The notes under the pieces: generated by a model | What the model was told of the DNA's origin: nothing | The model's input: the letters and a program-made list of their open reading frames with translations, nothing else | Databases searched by the model: none | Source of the DNA: Simkaniaceae bacterium | Lineage (GTDB): Bacteria > Chlamydiota > Chlamydiia > Chlamydiales > Simkaniaceae | Length of the DNA: 64,000 nt | Assembly (NCBI GenBank): GCA_018399075.1 | Contig: CP073763.1 | Span: 868,001-932,000 of the forward strand | Reading direction: 5' to 3' | Program-made: the position numbers and the translations under genes | Shown: positions 60,807-64,000 of the stretch, piece by piece | Position numbering within the stretch: the first letter of the stretch is position 1 | Layout of the letters: each line of letters opens with the position of its first letter

Positions 60807-61544
60807 AAGTGCTTTAGTTGCTTCGGAAAAGAAATTTTCAACCAGTCCGTTTTGAAAGGGAATAAATCCATTAAAAAGAGCGTTTGGAAGGGCCGGTGGT
60901 TTATGGAAAAATAATATTTTTTCAAGTTCTGCTAAAAGTGTTTTATCTACACTTTTCCCGTATATGATGAGTGGAGAAGGAAGATTGCCTTCTCTAGCAA
61001 TGATTTTTGTCTTTTCCTGATTTTTAGGATCAGCAGACCAAACACTTTCTAAAACCATGGTTGCGTCCACTTCCCCCGAAATGACCGCATCAATTTGTTT
61101 TTGCCAAGCTCCTGTCTCTTTTAGACTAGAGAAGAAATGGTGGATTGAAAAATCATTTTTCCATAATAGCAACGCGGGAGCAAAATAGCTTGATGTACAA
61201 TAAGGATGGATATATCCCAAAACTTTTCCTTTAAGCTCAGGAAGCGAGTTGATCGGACTTTCTTTTTTAACAATCAATACGCAATTAGCCTTGCAATCAT
61301 CATTTGAACAAAACAAAGCATTTGCTATGGGCTTATAGAATGGATCTGAGTGAAAATAAAAATAGTTTCCTGATGGAAGGTAGGAGAGTTGGACGGTGTT
61401 TTCTTCCATTTTTTCAGTCAGTAATTTCATGTCGCTATAGTTCAAGATGGTAATGTTAAATTGATTGATGAATTGATGCCATTTCGGGTCCTCAATATTT
61501 AATCCTAGGTTCTCATCGATGGCAAAAATAATTTTGTCACTCAT
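60780..61544 (-). CDS. PhnD-like substrate-binding protein without signal peptide
   Basis: This 254-residue protein matches the PhnD/SsuA-type periplasmic-binding fold: IFAIDENLGLNIEDPKW, a PIANALFCSND and LIVKKESPINSLPELKGKVLGYIHPYCTSSYFAPALLL region, and VISGEVDATMVLESVW (normally GxVDAAxxdS). Such proteins bind phosphate, phosphonate, phosphite or thiamine-pyrimidine analogues. It has no signal peptide and no ABC-transporter genes nearby, so it may be cytosolic. ATG 61544 follows AAGGATTTGAAA. Confidence 0.75.
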   Translation of the reverse strand: MSDKIIFAIDENLGLNIEDPKWHQFINQFNITILNYSDMKLLTEKMEENTVQLSYLPSGNYFYFHSDPFYKPIANALFCSNDDCKANCVLIVKKESPINSLPELKGKVLGYIHPYCTSSYFAPALLLWKNDFSIHHFFSSLKETGAWQKQIDAVISGEVDATMVLESVWSADPKNQEKTKIIAREGNLPSPLIIYGKSVDKTLLAELEKILFFHKPPALPNALFNGFIPFQNGLVENFFSEATKALAIDSNQEF

Positions 61545-61630
61545 TTTCAAATCCTTGTTCTATTAAATTTAAGCAATACGCTAGTTGATCTAAAAAAGAA
61601 AGCTCCAAGAGTTCGGATTAGACTGGAAGA

Positions 61631-61911
61631 GTGAATCGAATATTCATTCTTACTCACCCTTGTCCGATGTGCCTTGCGGCAAACGGGTTGTATTTATCAC
61701 AACGCGTGATGACTACGCAGAGTACTACATCGATGATCGGAAATATTTTACCTTGAAAAACTTTTATCAAGAGATCAATAAACCTTGGGAAAAGCGAAAT
61801 ATGCCGATGGAACATCACCCTGACCCACAGGGAATCGAGGTTTATAAATTATGGAAGAAGCTAAATCAAGAGATCTTAGCTAGTGGGGCTTCTCGTCAGA
61901 TCAAGTCCTGA
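61631..61911 (+). pseudogene. Truncated deaminase pseudogene
   Basis: This is a decayed copy of the deaminase at 53829-54296. Similarity starts around GTGAAT...CACCCTTGTCCGATGTG (61631 on), then about 20 nt encoding AMYYCSPK are deleted, shifting the frame, and the rest (IDDRKYFTLKNFYQEI...GIEVYKLWKK) matches to the end with a short extension. The HAE motif half is missing. It could be misread as an 83-residue gene starting with TTG at 61660. Confidence 0.85.
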
Positions 61912-63306
61912 TTAGGAATTATCACCAGCAGTAACATCCCCGCCATAATTCGAAAGAATCTCAAGAATCTCATTATTCTCTTCTTCAGTCGCTTTCATAA
62001 ATGCGGTTTCTCCATCTTCGTCAACTGCATTCACATCAGCACCAAAATCCAAAAGAAGCTTTATTACATCTTTATCGCTATAATAGTTTGCTTCTAATAA
62101 TGCTGTCCGCCCGCTATTATTAGCAATGTTTACATCGGCGCCATGGTGTAGAAGCCACTCAATGGTATCTTGACGGCTTCTGTCCCAAGAGATGACAGCT
62201 CGTATTAAAGCAGTATTTCCATTTTGATCTGTCGCATTAATATCGGCACCATGATTTAAAAGTATCTCCGCGAGATCCTTATTCATACTATATCTGCCTT
62301 TATTCTTTTCTGAAGCAGCTATCATTAACGCTGTTGTCCCATCTGTGTCAGCTGCATTCACATCAGCACCACAGCTTAAAAGAAATCTTATTTCCCTTTC
62401 GTTATTGAAATAGGCTGCATTTAATAGTGCTGTCCGTCCACGTTTATCAACGGCATTCACATTGGCTCCACTTTTAAAAAGCAATTCAACAATATCGTTG
62501 TTTTCTTTTCTATGTGCTCCTACTAATGTTTCTACTGCATGACTGTCAGCGGGATGAGTGCTGGCACCACAGTCCAAAAGAAACTCAACCATCTCTTTAG
62601 TCTCTTTTTGAGCCGCTTCGGTTAATGCGGTTACTCCACTTTTATCAGCAGCATTTATTTCAGCGCCGGAGTTCAAGAATGATAGAACCATCTCTTTATT
62701 TCCCTTTTGAGCTGCTATCATTAATGGAGTTCGGCCATCTCTGTCAGCAATATTCGCATTTGCGTCATAACTCAAAAGGAGCTTTACTGTATCTTCATGA
62801 TTATAAGAAGTAGCATACTTTAATGCTGAGAATCCATCCTTATTCTTGGCATTCACATTGGCACCAGACTTCAAAATTAACTCGACGATCTCTTGATTTG
62901 CTCCTCCAGGCTTGTCAACAGCGTACATCAAGTAAGTCTTTCCATATTGATCAGCAGCATTAATATCAATGCCATGCTGCAAAAACAGCTCGACGATTTC
63001 TTTATGCTCGTTATTTATAGCTTTATGTAATGCCGTTCCCCCATATTTTTCAGTAGCATTCATCTTGGCGCCATGCTTCAAAAGGAGCTCTGCAATATCT
63101 TTATTCCCTTTAAGGGCAGCAGTCATTAATGGTGTATAACCATCCCTATCAGTGGCATTCACATTGGCACCATTTTTCAGAGCATCTTCTGTAGCCTCTA
63201 AACCGATTGAATGCATCGCATCAAACAATGCCTTATCCTTCTGACTTAATTCAGAAAATGCAGTCATTGATAAAGAAAGCGCTAAAAATAACAGTATTTT
63301 TTTCAT
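61912..63306 (-). CDS. Secreted ankyrin-repeat protein
   Basis: This 464-residue protein has a signal peptide (MKKILLFLALSLSMTAFS) and about twelve ankyrin repeats (pattern DGxTALMxAAxxGNKExVxxLLxxGAxxNAxD) filling the chain. ATG 63306 with TTGGAGAATTT upstream is chosen; the frame opens at 63438. Repeat seven is degenerate (HAVETLVGAHRKENN). Ankyrin proteins are common host-interaction factors in intracellular bacteria; export across the outer membrane is not proven. Its stop abuts the deaminase pseudogene. Confidence 0.88.
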   Translation of the reverse strand: MKKILLFLALSLSMTAFSELSQKDKALFDAMHSIGLEATEDALKNGANVNATDRDGYTPLMTAALKGNKDIAELLLKHGAKMNATEKYGGTALHKAINNEHKEIVELFLQHGIDINAADQYGKTYLMYAVDKPGGANQEIVELILKSGANVNAKNKDGFSALKYATSYNHEDTVKLLLSYDANANIADRDGRTPLMIAAQKGNKEMVLSFLNSGAEINAADKSGVTALTEAAQKETKEMVEFLLDCGASTHPADSHAVETLVGAHRKENNDIVELLFKSGANVNAVDKRGRTALLNAAYFNNEREIRFLLSCGADVNAADTDGTTALMIAASEKNKGRYSMNKDLAEILLNHGADINATDQNGNTALIRAVISWDRSRQDTIEWLLHHGADVNIANNSGRTALLEANYYSDKDVIKLLLDFGADVNAVDEDGETAFMKATEEENNEILEILSNYGGDVTAGDNS

Positions 63307-63373
63307 AAATTCTCCAATGGTTTTGAAGAATTTTACTGTGTTGAGAGCTATTTCATCAAGTAAAACAAGAGGC

Positions 63374-63388
63374 GTTCGAGAATCGAAC
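63374..63388. terminator. Small hairpin in the ankyrin-gene upstream region
   Basis: GTTCGA - GAA - TCGAAC is a perfect 6-bp stem. On the minus strand it is followed by GCCTCTTGTTTTAC. It could weakly terminate the upstream hydrolase gene. The TTCGATT string recalls a tRNA T-loop, but no tRNA is present. Confidence 0.25.
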
Positions 63389-63430
63389 TTTTGCCCACTC
63401 TTGACGTTTACCAAGCTCTTGAGGTGGAGG

Positions 63431-63466
63431 AGATGCATTCAGAACTTTTGATTGGAGCAAGGTCAA
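63431..63466. repeat. Dispersed short repeat, copy B
   Basis: This is the partner of 60773-60806 and covers the stop region of the partial hydrolase gene. Confidence 0.55.
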
Positions 63467-64000
63467 GATTTCGCAAGTAAATTTGCATGAATATAGGAAG
63501 GAAGTTGTTCTTCCAGCCAATATTTAGGATTCCAAGGTAAATTGCCTGTTATAAAACCCATATGTCCTCCACTTTGATGCAGTTTTATTTGCACGTTATC
63601 AGGTAATTGACTCTGATGAGGAATAGCGTCCAAAGGCAAAAATGGATCATTACGAGCGTGAATTATCAATGTTTTTTGTTTGATCCTAGATAAGTAATAA
63701 AATGAGCTTGATTTTTCATAGTAATCTTTAGCATCCTTAAATCCATGCAATTTGGCAGTGACCAAATTATCAAAATCCCAAAAATTGTGGATTCTATCTA
63801 ACTGGTTTACATCAATTGGTAGCTTTATATCCTTAGCTTTTCTGATTATTTTCTTCTTCAGTATGGACAGAAGATGTTTTTGATATATAGATGAGACCCC
63901 CTTCTGGATTTTATCAGCAAATCGATTCAATAAAAAGGGTACAGAAATTGCAACTGCACAAGAAACGGGATTGTCTTTTTCAGTTTCACCAAGATATTTT
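63463..64000 (-). CDS. YheT-like alpha/beta hydrolase, partial
   Basis: The open frame continues through the window edge, so only the C-terminal ~179 residues are seen. They begin KYLGETEKDNPVSCAVAISV, the region following the nucleophile in the YheT/Emb8-like family, and include the acid and histidine motifs IIHARNDPFLPLDAI and GGHMGFI. The TTG at 63930 is an internal codon and not the start. The family hydrolyses esters; the substrate is unknown. Confidence 0.85.
   Translation of the reverse strand, partial: KYLGETEKDNPVSCAVAISVPFLLNRFADKIQKGVSSIYQKHLLSILKKKIIRKAKDIKLPIDVNQLDRIHNFWDFDNLVTAKLHGFKDAKDYYEKSSSFYYLSRIKQKTLIIHARNDPFLPLDAIPHQSQLPDNVQIKLHQSGGHMGFITGNLPWNPKYWLEEQLPSYIHANLLAKS

Noticed and set aside
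61912-63306. Regularly spaced repeats that could suggest a CRISPR or satellite array
   Set aside because: The periodicity is about 99-120 nt and follows ankyrin codons; the DNA itself is too diverged for a CRISPR.
63360-63400. tRNA-like string with TTCGATT on the minus strand
   Set aside because: No acceptor, D or anticodon stem can be drawn; only a 6-bp hairpin is present.

Overview
The window is a compact bacterial chromosome segment of roughly 40% G+C by eye, and it almost certainly belongs to the phylum Chlamydiota. Three things point there. First, gene content and order recall the chlamydial core: aas, cysS, lysS and priA lie together, and ftsY, sucC, sucD, htrA, the M16C protease, nrdB, nrdA and pssA form a second block. 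From memory these match the CT776-CT782 and CT821-CT828 neighbourhoods of Chlamydia trachomatis. Second, the ribonucleotide reductase small subunit has Phe122 and Glu84 where normal class Ia enzymes have Tyr and Asp, the hallmark of the chlamydial class Ic enzyme. Third, many accessory genes look like those of amoeba- or arthropod-associated chlamydiae: ankyrin proteins, a DUF2608 protein, a cyo oxidase and a polymorphic toxin. I infer an environmental lineage (Parachlamydiaceae, Simkaniaceae, Waddliaceae or a relative) rather than Chlamydiaceae. No rRNA, tRNA, CRISPR array or intact insertion sequence was recognised.

Layout. 0.2-11.1 kb: aas-cysS, then an inserted cassette (ArsR-type repressor plus two half-size YeeE/YedE sulfur transporters), lysS, an orphan monocistronic gene with its own promoter and terminator, priA and a proline-rich partner gene. 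11.1-11.3 kb: an imperfect inverted-repeat element of about 166 bp, sitting at the join between the two core blocks. 11.3-14.3 kb: ftsY facing away from sucCD. 14.4-20.2 kb: accessory insert with a DUF2608 protein, an M50 protease and a polymorphic-toxin locus (secreted toxin, immunity gene, orphan immunity-like gene, start-less second toxin tip and its own immunity gene). 20.2-31.5 kb: core block with htrA, a catalytically dead htrA paralogue, M16C protease, nrdB/nrdA behind a tandem NrdR-box pair, and pssA. 31.5-44.7 kb: transporters, RmuC, a PIN-PhoH ATPase, an SH3 protein and small genes. 44.7-49.6 kb: a full cyoABCDE quinol oxidase cluster, with a tiny cysteine-rich lipoprotein gene on the opposite strand between cyoD and cyoE. 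49.6-64 kb: increasingly accessory DNA with a DEAD-box helicase, two beta-carbonic anhydrases, a family-10 (fucosyl)transferase, a deaminase, a RimK/RimB pair, an ankyrin protein and three decayed partial duplicates of nearby genes.

How the genes work together. Aas, PssA and the acyl-carrier domain in Aas serve phospholipid building and scavenged fatty acids. SucCD and the Cyo oxidase with CyoE (heme O) support energy metabolism. NrdAB makes deoxynucleotides under probable NrdR control. HtrA, the M16C and M50 proteases handle envelope and protein quality. The ArsR/YeeE cassette looks like a sulfur-import unit under a thiol-sensing repressor. The most interesting locus is 16.3-20.2 kb: two toxin-tip/immunity cassettes share near-identical ends and divergent middles, and the second has no start codon. 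This is the arrangement seen in contact-dependent toxin systems that switch specificity by recombination, and it is unexpected in an obligate intracellular bacterium. A second candidate is the metallothionein-like lipoprotein inside the copper-oxidase cluster.
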